DNA of 21,597 bases from an uncultured Flavobacteriales bacterium. Lineage in GTDB: Bacteria > Bacteroidota > Bacteroidia > Flavobacteriales > Crocinitomicaceae. The notes under the pieces are model-generated. The model was not told where the DNA came from. It searched no databases and saw only the letters and a list, made by a program, of their open reading frames with translations. Location of the stretch: contig CAMLDR010000061.1 in the NCBI GenBank assembly GCA_946478775.1, forward strand, positions 1 to 21,597. Reading direction: 5' to 3'. Below, piece by piece: positions 1 to 7,240 of the stretch (position 1 is the stretch's first letter; each line of letters starts with the position of its first letter). The position numbers were made by a program, and so were the translations under genes.

Positions 1-52
1 CGTAATTCGTAATTCGTAATTCGTAATTCGTAATTCGTAATTCGTAATTCGT
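1..52. repeat. Heptanucleotide tandem array (CGTAATT)n, left copy
   Basis: Seven perfect copies of CGTAATT plus a partial unit run from the first base of the window to the base before the helicase stop codon, so the array probably continues outside the window. The unit and orientation match the second array at 1728-1824 on the other side of the helicase gene. Short heptamer arrays of this kind are known from cyanobacterial STRR repeats. That this is the same kind of element here is inference; the tandem repetition is seen directly. Confidence 0.95.
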
Positions 53-1585
53 TTAATTACTCTCAGCTTCTGCCTCGATCTCGTCAAATTTCATGCGGAT
101 TTCCTGGCGCAGCTGACGGTTATACGTTTCCATCAGGTATTTGAAGTAGTTCGGAGTACTCTTTGCAATACACTTAGTGTAAAGCTTCAAACGGTGTTCA
201 ATGTGATCCTGAAGTGCATCCACAATTCCGATGGCATCATCCAGGTCTTTTGTTTTACGTACGATTCCTTCACAGTGGTTCGATAAGGAAAGATCTACAG
301 CCAATTTTCCCTTCTCTCCCTTGTCAATGCATTCATAATAGATATCACGAATACTGAATTCTTCCAGGAATTGGGTATCTACCAACTGTTCCATGTGACG
401 CGGAAACTCGAATTCAACTTCAAACTCCAGGTCATCATCTTCACTCAGACGCGACTCCAGGAACCTGTCCGGAAAACGAAATGCATCCTGCCAGTTGATA
501 TAATCCTGCCAAAGACCAAAACGACGTACGTTGTTTCCTAAGTCAATCAGTTTAAAATTCGCTTTATTCGGTAAACGGCGCGATCCGCGGCCGATCATTT
601 GGTGATACAAAGTCAATGAACGCGTTGCACGGTTCAAAATAATCGTTTCTACAGTCGGTTCATCAAAACCGGTGGTCAAAATCCCAACGGAAGTCAATAT
701 GGCATCCTTCGTTGTTTTGAACCAAGACAAGACATCTTTTCGGTCCTTATCTGAAAAAGTGGAATCCAGGTGACGGATCTTATATCCCCGTTTCTTGAAC
801 GTTTCTTCCACACGCAGGGAAGTTTCAATCCCCGAATTAAAGATCAATGTTTTATCTCCTACAGCCACTTCCTCGTATGCAAAAAGCAATTTTTCCTGCA
901 TGAAGTAATTTCCGTAAACGGTTTCAGAAGAACTTACGGTAAAATCTCCGTTCGTACCAATCTTTAGTCCGTGCAAGTTTACATCATAGGTAAATGTCTC
1001 CGCATCCGATAAATAACCGCCCTGGATCAATGAAGCAATGCTCTCACCTACCAATAACTTATTGTAATGATCATTCAATGGCAAAGCTTTGTTGGAACTC
1101 AACGGTGTAGCCGTAACCCCCAAAATATTTGCTCCCGAATAATACTGGAAAATCTTTCTGAAACTATTGTAATGCGCCTCATCTACAATCACCAAACCAA
1201 CTCCGTCTACGAAGTTTTCATTTTCCTGCAATCGGTTGTTCAATGTTTCAACCATCGCAATGTAACACGGATGGTGTTCTTCATCTATCAAACTCTTTAC
1301 GTCACTTGAGATCACCTTGTTGGAAATCCCAATGGCGTTCAATTGCTTGGATGTTTGCACGGATAGTTCGATACGGTGAGTCAGGATCAATACCTTTTTC
1401 TGGTAACGTTCGATATAGCTTTTTGCTACCTCGGAAAAGATCACGGTTTTTCCTCCTCCTGTGGGAAGTTGGAACAGCAGATTATAATCAGAACCATTTT
1501 TATCCAGTTCATCTATAATTGCATTTACAGTCTTTTCCTGAAATGGGTATAATTTCTTTGCTTGAAACAGCTCTTCGTCGATCAT
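53..1585 (-). CDS. SF2 DEAD/DEAH-box helicase (RadD/SSL2-like)
   Basis: ATP-dependent superfamily 2 helicase or translocase of 510 residues, expected in the cytoplasm and acting on nucleic acid. Visible motifs are Walker A PTGGGKT (residues 41-47), DEAH box VIVDEAH (132-138), motif III VTATP (157-161), and in the second RecA-like domain TTGFDEP (304-310) and motif VI QMIGRGSRR (329-337). The last roughly 140 residues are acidic and carry no domain I recognise. The architecture resembles the core of RadD/YejH or SSL2-type helicases, but I see no cysteine cluster for a zinc finger, so the substrate stays open. The start is supported by a good promoter ending about 20 bp upstream. No endonuclease, methylase or other defence gene lies beside it within the window. 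The stop codon directly abuts a heptamer array, and a second array lies about 140 bp upstream of the start. Confidence 0.93.
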   Translation of the reverse strand: MIDEELFQAKKLYPFQEKTVNAIIDELDKNGSDYNLLFQLPTGGGKTVIFSEVAKSYIERYQKKVLILTHRIELSVQTSKQLNAIGISNKVISSDVKSLIDEEHHPCYIAMVETLNNRLQENENFVDGVGLVIVDEAHYNSFRKIFQYYSGANILGVTATPLSSNKALPLNDHYNKLLVGESIASLIQGGYLSDAETFTYDVNLHGLKIGTNGDFTVSSSETVYGNYFMQEKLLFAYEEVAVGDKTLIFNSGIETSLRVEETFKKRGYKIRHLDSTFSDKDRKDVLSWFKTTKDAILTSVGILTTGFDEPTVETIILNRATRSLTLYHQMIGRGSRRLPNKANFKLIDLGNNVRRFGLWQDYINWQDAFRFPDRFLESRLSEDDDLEFEVEFEFPRHMEQLVDTQFLEEFSIRDIYYECIDKGEKGKLAVDLSLSNHCEGIVRKTKDLDDAIGIVDALQDHIEHRLKLYTKCIAKSTPNYFKYLMETYNRQLRQEIRMKFDEIEAEAESN

Positions 1586-1604
1586 TTGTTAAAAAAAGGG
1601 CTTA

Positions 1605-1635
1605 CAAAAGTACGGTTCTTTTAAGGATATACAAA
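1605..1635 (-). promoter_or_regulatory. Bacteroidota-type promoter of the helicase gene
   Basis: Read on the minus strand, TTTG (1632-1635) is followed by a 19-bp spacer and TACTTTTG (1605-1612), a full match to the Bacteroidota -7 consensus TAnnTTTG with the usual spacing. Transcription would start near 1601, giving a leader of about 15 nt before the ATG at 1585. It lies between the helicase start and the second heptamer array, so the helicase and its promoter are both inside the repeat bracket. Confidence 0.7.
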
Positions 1636-1727
1636 CGGCTGACTCAAATATTCTCATAATTTTATTTAAATGACTCTTTTCCCGACCCCTAAACAAATCC
1701 AAATTCATCAATTCGCTATAGAACTAT

Positions 1728-1824
1728 CCTAATTCCTAATTCCTAATTCCTAATTTGTAATTCGTAATTCGTAATTTGTAATTCGTAATTCGTAATTCGT
1801 AATTCGTAATTCGTAATTCGTAAT
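1728..1824. repeat. Heptanucleotide tandem array with three unit variants
   Basis: About 14 heptamers in one unbroken phase: four CCTAATT, then TGTAATT, two CGTAATT, one TGTAATT, and about six CGTAATT. Only the first two positions of the unit vary, so the variants form blocks, as expected from stepwise unit duplication. Same unit and orientation as the array at 1-52. The remaining non-coding DNA around it (1636-1727 and 1825-1936) is AT-rich, and I see no further gene, RNA or terminator in it. Confidence 0.95.
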
Positions 1825-1936
1825 ATCTATAACACGTTTTTTGATTAATTATTATTTCATACAATAAAATCAGTTATTAAGACATTTTAATAAATGAACC
1901 CTTATGCTGGCATATAAATTGCTTAAGTTTATTAAA

Positions 1937-2062
1937 ATGAAAGTCATGAAAACAAAATCTATAAAAGAGAAAAAACAAAGCAGCTCAAAAAGTTTTGACA
2001 AAGCTTTGATCCATTTGGGAATCCATTATCCGGTGCAGCCGATTGTGATCAAGAAAGCTTAA
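1937..2062 (+). CDS. Possible small basic protein, 41 residues
   Basis: An ATG-initiated frame encodes a 41-residue, lysine-rich protein: a basic N-terminal third (many K, S and Q) followed by a more hydrophobic stretch reading ALIHLGIHYPVQPIVIKK. A second in-frame ATG lies three codons in. The composition changes from charged to hydrophobic in a protein-like way, and the frame ends by overlapping the last bases of the convergent receptor gene by 4 bp, a compact arrangement often seen with real genes. Upstream there is only an imperfect -7-like TAAGTTTA (1924-1931) and no -33. I do not recognise the family, I see no signal peptide, and chance occurrence is possible. Confidence 0.4.
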   Translation: MKVMKTKSIKEKKQSSSKSFDKALIHLGIHYPVQPIVIKKA

Positions 2063-4485
2063 AAATCAAAACCCCCGCCTCCAGTGTTCTCGTTGGAGCG
2101 TTTGTCTTCTTTGAAGTCAGTTTTCCCGAATTTATAGCGAATACTGACAATAATCCTTCTGGTTTCCCATTTGAACTCCGAAGACTGAAAAACTGTTGGC
2201 TGATCCACTTCAAAGCTAAAGCCCTGGGTATTGAATATATCCGTCACCCGTAATCCTATCCCCCATTTACCGTCCCACAATGATTTATCGGCAGAAAAGT
2301 CAATAGAACCTCTCGGATTCATTTTCCCTTGTGCAGTAACGGACGGAGCATTGTATCTCCCGTTGATCTGAAGTGTCAGTGTTTTTTTCATCAATTCCAC
2401 TGTAGAGCTGAATTTCATCCCAAAGACGAAGCCTTCCCTGTTCCAGTTTGTACTTGGATTATCGTCCGTAAATGTGATGTAATTCCCATTGAACGAAAGC
2501 ATGTTCCTCCAGATTGGAAGCGGCCTCAGCTGCATCACGATCTCTCCGCCGGAATTCACCGAATTATCAATATTTGCAAAAGTCCCGTTCGAAGTCCCGT
2601 TTTCATAAAACACTTTCACACGCTGGATCACACTGCTGGTATACCGCTGGTACAAGGCAAAAGCCAGGCTAAATTTCTTCGTGCTGTAATCCAGTCCCAA
2701 ATCGATGGAATGAATATATTCCGGTCTCAAAGCCGGATTCCCGCTTCTCAAATTGTAAGGATCAGCATAGGAAGTGAAGGGGTTTAAATTCCCGGAATTC
2801 GGACGGTTGATGCGTCTGCTGTAACCCAAAGACAATTCAGTGCCTTTTTTCACTTCATACCGAACGGTTGCCGAAGGGAATAAATTGAAGTACTCGTTCT
2901 TAAAATTCTGACCGGTCGAAATCAAATTCGGGTTCTGAATGCTATATTCCGCGCGAAGACCTGCCTGGAAGCGGAATTTCTTCACTTGTCCTCCAATGAT
3001 CCCGTAAGCGGAATAAATGCTTTCCAAATACTTGTAGTTGTAATTGGAGATCGTATCCGGAACATAGTTCCCGGAAGCATCTTTCGACTCGGAAGAAGAA
3101 CGCAGGCTCATGTTGCGCTGGATCATTTTCAGACCGCTTTCTGTGCGGATCTTATGTTTGAGTAAACGAATAAAATCCAGTGAAATGGTTGTGAAATCAT
3201 TGGCTTCCCGGCTAAACAAATGCTGGTCTGTGGCAGGGAGATTCATCGGATAATCAAATGACTGGAAATAGAAACCATCGTCAGTTCCCTTGGAAAGGGA
3301 TTGATAAGCATTCACATCCAGTGATCCCCTGTCTTCTTTAAAATCCCATTTGTAACCCAACGAAAAGTCAATATTCCGGCTGGTACTGGGATCTTTTGAG
3401 TTACGTGTCCAGATCTCGGAGGTGTCGCCAAAATTGGTGTACCGTGTATTCATTTGGTTCCCAAGCCGCTGACGATCGCCTAAATTACCGGCAATACTCC
3501 ATGAAATCGTATTCCGGTCTTTTACATACACATCCATTCCAATCTTGGCCGTATGCGTCACATTCAAATCACCGCCGTATCTTTCCTGGTTCAGGCTGAC
3601 TGTTGTATCACCGGAGAATTGCTTCAGGTCGGAAAAATTGTTTCGGTATCCGTCCCGGTAGGAATAAGCATAATTGCCATACAGATTGAATTTGGTGTTC
3701 CGGGCATTTAATCCAAGTGATCCGGTGTATAAATTCCCGGTTCCAACGGTAGCAGCAACATTTCCATTGATTCCGCGTTTTGCATTCTTCTTAAGCACAA
3801 TATTGATGATCCCGGAAGTTCCGTCCGGATCGTATTTTGCAGATGGATTCGTAACAATTTCAATGCGCTCAATACTGCTTGCAGGGATTCCGTCTAAAAC
3901 GCTCTTTCCGTTCCCACCGGTCATATTACTCGGTTTCCCGTCGATGAGAACAGTCACATTCCCATCCCCACGCAACGAAATAGCACCGTCCTGGTCTACT
4001 TCAACAGACGGAACATTATTCAATACATCCGTCACATTTCCGCCCGATGTGGCAATATCATCCCCTACATTGTAAACTTTTTTATCCAAACCCAACTGCA
4101 AAGGATTTTTATCCTGCTGAACCACCACTTCGTCCAGTTCCTTCTCGGAATTCACCAGTGCAATATTTCCCAGTTTGCGCAGCGGTTTATCTACCGATAA
4201 GGAAATTCCTGAAATCGTTTTGTTTTTGTAATCCGGATTGGAAATGGTCAGGTAATACTTACCGTACCTGATATCTTCCAGAACAAAAGATCCGTTCTCG
4301 TCCGTGTAAATCCCGTTTACCACCAAAGAGTCTTTTGCACTAAAAATGCGGACCATCGTATATTCCAAAGGAGTTTTGGAAACAGAATCCAGTACTTTTC
4401 CATCAATGGAACCTGTACCTGTATCTGCCTGAGAAAATATAAAAAAACTGCTGAGCAAAAAGACTGTAAAAAGCGTAAAGCGCAT
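2059..4485 (-). CDS. TonB-dependent-type outer-membrane beta-barrel receptor
   Basis: Outer-membrane protein of 808 residues, probably an uptake receptor of unknown substrate. Domains in order: Sec signal peptide (1-19, ending FFIFSQ), a CarboxypepD_reg-like beta-sandwich (about 25-110), a TonB plug (about 130-232, containing SLRGDGNVTVLIDGKP and the plug-end motif YDPDGTSGIINIVLKK), then a long barrel in the style of the Outer membrane protein beta-barrel family. The C-terminus is a glycine-rich tail, GGGGFDF. An in-frame ATG lies 23 codons upstream (4554), but the residues between would put charged and polar sequence ahead of the signal peptide, so I start at 4485. The gene lies 128 bp downstream of a MarR regulator on the same strand. 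An imperfect -7-like box (TTTATTTG, 4563-4570) is in that gap. No SusD-like partner is present, and the ligand cannot be read from the sequence. Confidence 0.9.
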   Translation of the reverse strand: MRFTLFTVFLLSSFFIFSQADTGTGSIDGKVLDSVSKTPLEYTMVRIFSAKDSLVVNGIYTDENGSFVLEDIRYGKYYLTISNPDYKNKTISGISLSVDKPLRKLGNIALVNSEKELDEVVVQQDKNPLQLGLDKKVYNVGDDIATSGGNVTDVLNNVPSVEVDQDGAISLRGDGNVTVLIDGKPSNMTGGNGKSVLDGIPASSIERIEIVTNPSAKYDPDGTSGIINIVLKKNAKRGINGNVAATVGTGNLYTGSLGLNARNTKFNLYGNYAYSYRDGYRNNFSDLKQFSGDTTVSLNQERYGGDLNVTHTAKIGMDVYVKDRNTISWSIAGNLGDRQRLGNQMNTRYTNFGDTSEIWTRNSKDPSTSRNIDFSLGYKWDFKEDRGSLDVNAYQSLSKGTDDGFYFQSFDYPMNLPATDQHLFSREANDFTTISLDFIRLLKHKIRTESGLKMIQRNMSLRSSSESKDASGNYVPDTISNYNYKYLESIYSAYGIIGGQVKKFRFQAGLRAEYSIQNPNLISTGQNFKNEYFNLFPSATVRYEVKKGTELSLGYSRRINRPNSGNLNPFTSYADPYNLRSGNPALRPEYIHSIDLGLDYSTKKFSLAFALYQRYTSSVIQRVKVFYENGTSNGTFANIDNSVNSGGEIVMQLRPLPIWRNMLSFNGNYITFTDDNPSTNWNREGFVFGMKFSSTVELMKKTLTLQINGRYNAPSVTAQGKMNPRGSIDFSADKSLWDGKWGIGLRVTDIFNTQGFSFEVDQPTVFQSSEFKWETRRIIVSIRYKFGKTDFKEDKRSNENTGGGGFDF

Positions 4486-4613
4486 AAAATGGAGTGAAAT
4501 AAAGGGCAAAAATACAGCAAAAGGTTGACTTTCCGCCATAGCGGACTCAGCCACCTTTTAGACAAATAAACAAATGAAGGGAGAATGAGTGCCGTCGAAG
4601 TCTCAATTCGAAA

Positions 4614-5057
4614 TTATCCGCGTAATTTATCGAGTAGATTACTCAGTACTTCCGCTTCTTCTTCCGTAAGATTTCCGGTAAAATCAAGTTCCGACTGCTG
4701 ATCATCATCGATCTGCTTCAAAATAGCCAGCCCACCTTCTGTAATTGAAACATAAACCACTCTCCGGTCAGACTCACAGCGAACCCGTTCCATTAATCCC
4801 TTATCGATCAATTTATCCATTAACCGCGTCGTATTCGGAGATTTCTCTACCATTCTCTCCTTTACAGAATTGACACTGATAGCGTCATTTGCTCCGCGAA
4901 GAATTCTCAAAATATTAAATTGAGGCATCGACAAATCAAACTTTGCCATATAGGAATTTTGAATATTTCCCAGGTAATTTGCAGTATAACGAAGATTTAC
5001 CACCGCTTTGTGCTTAGAATTCTTGAATTTCGATTGGATGACTTGACCTATTTCCAT
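4614..5057 (-). CDS. MarR-family winged-helix transcriptional regulator
   Basis: A 147-residue DNA-binding regulator, the usual MarR length, expected to act as a dimer. The N-terminal dimerisation helices precede a winged helix at about 45-110: MPQFNILRIL for the first helix, SPNTTRLMDKLIDKGLMER for the recognition helix and following strand, and a wing with the family signature SDRRVVYVSIT (96-106). The C-terminal acidic helix returns to the dimer interface. Its own promoter carries a perfect palindrome between the -33 and -7 boxes (separate entry), which points to autorepression. The receptor gene lies downstream on the same strand and may be co-transcribed or co-regulated. The effector ligand is unknown. 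The -7 box ends four bases before the ATG, so the transcript would be leaderless or nearly so. Confidence 0.95.
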   Translation of the reverse strand: MEIGQVIQSKFKNSKHKAVVNLRYTANYLGNIQNSYMAKFDLSMPQFNILRILRGANDAISVNSVKERMVEKSPNTTRLMDKLIDKGLMERVRCESDRRVVYVSITEGGLAILKQIDDDQQSELDFTGNLTEEEAEVLSNLLDKLRG

Positions 5058-5061
5058 TCTG

Positions 5062-5093
5062 CAAATATAAATACCATGGTAATATAAACAAAA
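5062..5093 (-). promoter_or_regulatory. MarR-gene promoter with palindromic operator in the spacer
   Basis: On the minus strand, TTTTG (5089-5093) and TATATTTG (5062-5069) form a -33/-7 pair with a 19-bp spacer. Inside the spacer lies the perfect 10-bp palindrome TACCATGGTA (5072-5081). A protein bound there would occupy the face RNA polymerase needs, the classic layout of an autorepressed MarR promoter. Promoter elements and palindrome are seen directly; binding by this MarR protein is inference. Confidence 0.75.
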
Positions 5094-5252
5094 TGAATAG
5101 TTGAGTTTTTAAGGATTACTTACTCATTTTTGCATGTTTTAACAATTCAGCAACTGATTCTGAACAGTATAGACGTGAATTTAATATGCTGACTGATAGA
5201 ATACTAAATCGATTGAGGTGCTGGCACCCCAAACATTCATTACCGGTTTATC

Positions 5253-5260
5253 TATATTTG
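5253..5260 (+). promoter_or_regulatory. -7 element ahead of the small secreted protein operon
   Basis: TATATTTG matches TAnnTTTG in full. No TTG lies at the expected -33 spacing, so the promoter may need an activator or may be weak. Transcription from here would give a leader of about 50 nt that contains the 19-bp direct repeat at 5277-5316. Just upstream, GGTGC and GCACC (within 5217-5228) could form a short hairpin. Confidence 0.5.
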
Positions 5261-5276
5261 AAGACTTGAATTTTAC

Positions 5277-5316
5277 AAATTTAACAGCACTACTAATAAA
5301 TTTAACAACACTACTA
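5277..5316 (+). repeat. 21-bp-period direct repeat in the leader, touching the start codon
   Basis: AAATTTAACAGCACTACTA (5277-5295) recurs as AAATTTAACAACACTACTA (5298-5316), identical at 18 of 19 positions, with a period of 21 bp. The final A of the second copy is the A of the ATG start codon. The first copy runs into AAT at the corresponding place, so it does not carry a second start. The translation initiation region has therefore been duplicated in tandem. Confidence 0.9.
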
Positions 5317-5684
5317 TGAAAAAACTGATACTGGCTCTTATCTGTTTGAGTGTTTATTCTGCATTCGGACAAACTCCGGAAGGATTCGAAACGGAAGGAT
5401 TATTTCAAACAACCTATAATTCCCAGGTCTATCAATTAGAAATATCTCTAAATCAACATACTTATAAAGAATTCGACAGTACCGGAGCATTATTAAGCAA
5501 GGGTGATTTTATTAGAAATGCCGATAATGTATTCAGCCTTATTCCGGTTTATTCAGAAGCCAATTCATTGATTCAATCCACGATTAATTTCTCCTATTAC
5601 GAACCTTTGGAAACAGGAGCGAAAATTTTGATAAACTACAACGATCAATCCACTCAGGTTCTTGAGTTTATACGTATTCAATAA
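5316..5684 (+). CDS. Small secreted protein of unknown function
   Basis: A 122-residue exported protein I do not recognise. Residues 1-19 form a clear Sec signal peptide (MKKLILALICLSVYSAFGQ) with no lipobox cysteine, so the mature product is probably a soluble periplasmic or cell-surface protein of about 100 residues. The mature part alternates hydrophobic and polar residues and is rich in Y, F, Q, N and S, as in a small beta-rich fold. There are no cysteines after the signal peptide. The stop codon overlaps the start of the next gene (TAATG), so it is translationally coupled to the Lnt-like acyltransferase and probably works with it. Candidate roles are a substrate, chaperone or accessory subunit, all inferred from position only. 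Confidence 0.82.
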   Translation: MKKLILALICLSVYSAFGQTPEGFETEGLFQTTYNSQVYQLEISLNQHTYKEFDSTGALLSKGDFIRNADNVFSLIPVYSEANSLIQSTINFSYYEPLETGAKILINYNDQSTQVLEFIRIQ

Positions 5685-7240
5685 TGGAATTCGCAAAGAA
5701 AATAGCGCTTCTTTTTTTATCAATCATCCTGATTACCATTTCATGGCCTCCATATTTGGGCGGTCCATTCATTTACCTTGCTTTTATTCCACTATTTTTC
5801 TATGAAAGACGAATCGTTACAAAATCAAGGTTAAAAAAATACCTGCTTACCTTTTTGGGTTTTTTCCTTGTTTTATTTTCATATGGATTTCTGGTATCAT
5901 ATAAGGCTTGGGGAGAATACAACAGCAACGTTTACATTGCAATTATTGTGAGTTTCTTACCATTATCGCTGGTTGTTTCCTTATTTAGCTTATTTACAAA
6001 AAATCTACAGCGTTATCTATTCCTCATTTTTTCCTGGTCATGCATGGAAATCCTGCAAATGAACTGGGAACTGAACTCTCCGCTTTTAATGTTGGGAAAT
6101 AGCCTGTGTATGTTTCCGGGTTTCATCCAGCATTATTCCATTTGGGGAGTAACAGGTGGTGCACAACACATACTTAGTTTAAATGTGGTCATTTTTCTAA
6201 TTCTTTTAAAAACCAGCAGTAAATCACCCGTTAAAAGAGAAATTGCCTTACTAGCACTTCTTCTTTTACCGATTCTGGGTTCTATTATCAGCTATTCATT
6301 ACCAATTGAACGAAATAAAACAATCACTGCAGGAATAACACTTGGTAATTTCGAACATTTTAAGAAAGAAAATTCAGAAAACACTTCTTTGCTAGTCAAT
6401 CAATACAAGAAAATACTAAAGGGAAAAAATTTAAAGAATGTAGATATCATGCTATTTTCAGAATCCACTATTGTAAACGGTGGATGGATCGAAAATTTGA
6501 ATAACGATTCTATTCCCAATCCAATTGATTCACTTTGTCCGGGTAAAGAAATTTTATTTGGAGCACACCTATTTTCTATTTACACCGATTCGCAGGATGA
6601 AACACCCTATAATGTGCGGTATGATGCGAATTCGAAAATCAACTACGAAACCCACAACTGCGTGGTTTTCAGAAGCAAATTTGGCAACTATTCTGTGCGT
6701 TCCAAGGAAAAATATGTTCCTTTTCATGAAGTAATTCCATACCCAGACCTATTGATGTTTACCAAAAACTGGTTAAACAAAACAACGGTACCTACCTATA
6801 TATCAAGCTATAAACAGAGCGTCAGGGAACCATTCACCACATCCGGTGGAAATACCATTTACGGATTAATGTGTTTTGAATCGTTCTTCTCCAATATGAT
6901 TATCAAGCAAAACAATGCCGATTTTATAGTGGTTTTAGCGAATGAATCATGGAATAATCAACTGGTAGGTAAAGAACAGTATTTTGATTACATGACTGCC
7001 AAAGCCATAGAATCCGGAAAAGCCATTGTAAAAGTCGCGAATTGCGGTTACTCCGGGTACATCAATTCAAAAGGACAAATCATGGATAAAATTGGTTTTG
7101 ATAAACCCATTTTCAAGAAATGGAACATTGAATGCAATCCATCTGCATCCATTTACAGTTCGATTGCAATCGGGCTAAACGCTATTGTAATTGGCGCCAC
7201 GCTAATTCTATTGATCTCTAAATTCATCCGAAAATCATGA
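5684..7240 (+). CDS. lnt: Apolipoprotein N-acyltransferase-like membrane enzyme
   Basis: A 518-residue inner-membrane enzyme with the two-part Lnt layout: several hydrophobic helices in the first 205 residues (for example 8-22, 51-71, 82-103, 187-205), a periplasmic carbon-nitrogen-hydrolase domain (about 213-480), and a final membrane helix (491-511). Lnt transfers an acyl chain from phospholipid to the amino group of the lipoprotein N-terminal cysteine. The nitrilase-fold triad is visible: Glu260 in LFSEST, Lys341 five residues before the Pro of KYVPFHE, and Cys397 in LMCFES. ANESWNN (419-425) stands where Lnt proteins have SNDAWF. It is divergent and sits in an unusual place, overlapping a small secreted protein gene (TAATG) and a large secreted protein gene (ATGA), so it may be a dedicated paralogue rather than the housekeeping Lnt. 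The base composition is visibly more A/T-rich than the neighbouring housekeeping genes. Confidence 0.82.
   Translation: MEFAKKIALLFLSIILITISWPPYLGGPFIYLAFIPLFFYERRIVTKSRLKKYLLTFLGFFLVLFSYGFLVSYKAWGEYNSNVYIAIIVSFLPLSLVVSLFSLFTKNLQRYLFLIFSWSCMEILQMNWELNSPLLMLGNSLCMFPGFIQHYSIWGVTGGAQHILSLNVVIFLILLKTSSKSPVKREIALLALLLLPILGSIISYSLPIERNKTITAGITLGNFEHFKKENSENTSLLVNQYKKILKGKNLKNVDIMLFSESTIVNGGWIENLNNDSIPNPIDSLCPGKEILFGAHLFSIYTDSQDETPYNVRYDANSKINYETHNCVVFRSKFGNYSVRSKEKYVPFHEVIPYPDLLMFTKNWLNKTTVPTYISSYKQSVREPFTTSGGNTIYGLMCFESFFSNMIIKQNNADFIVVLANESWNNQLVGKEQYFDYMTAKAIESGKAIVKVANCGYSGYINSKGQIMDKIGFDKPIFKKWNIECNPSASIYSSIAIGLNAIVIGATLILLISKFIRKS

Noticed and set aside
1..52. Repeat array considered as a CRISPR or part of an IS end
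   Set aside because: The units are 7 bp in direct tandem without spacers, and no transposase, inverted ends or target duplication is visible.
53..1585. Helicase as part of a restriction or defence system
   Set aside because: No nuclease, methylase or other defence gene adjoins it in the window; only part of its left neighbourhood is unseen.
2329..2787. A 152-codon plus-strand frame inside the receptor gene
   Set aside because: Antisense shadow of the barrel domain; no signal, domain or promoter supports it.
4486..4554. Longer N-terminus for the outer-membrane receptor starting at 4554
   Set aside because: It would place 23 extra residues, including charged and polar ones, ahead of a clean signal peptide; the Met at 4485 begins a typical Bacteroidota signal sequence.
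4317..4565. Separate 82-residue minus-strand protein overlapping the receptor start
   Set aside because: It lies in another frame of the receptor's signal peptide and first domain, with no domain of its own.
5181..5372. A 63-codon minus-strand frame across the region between MarR and the small secreted gene
   Set aside because: It overlaps the signal peptide of the secreted protein and has no recognisable features, while the plus-strand gene has a promoter element and a coupled neighbour.
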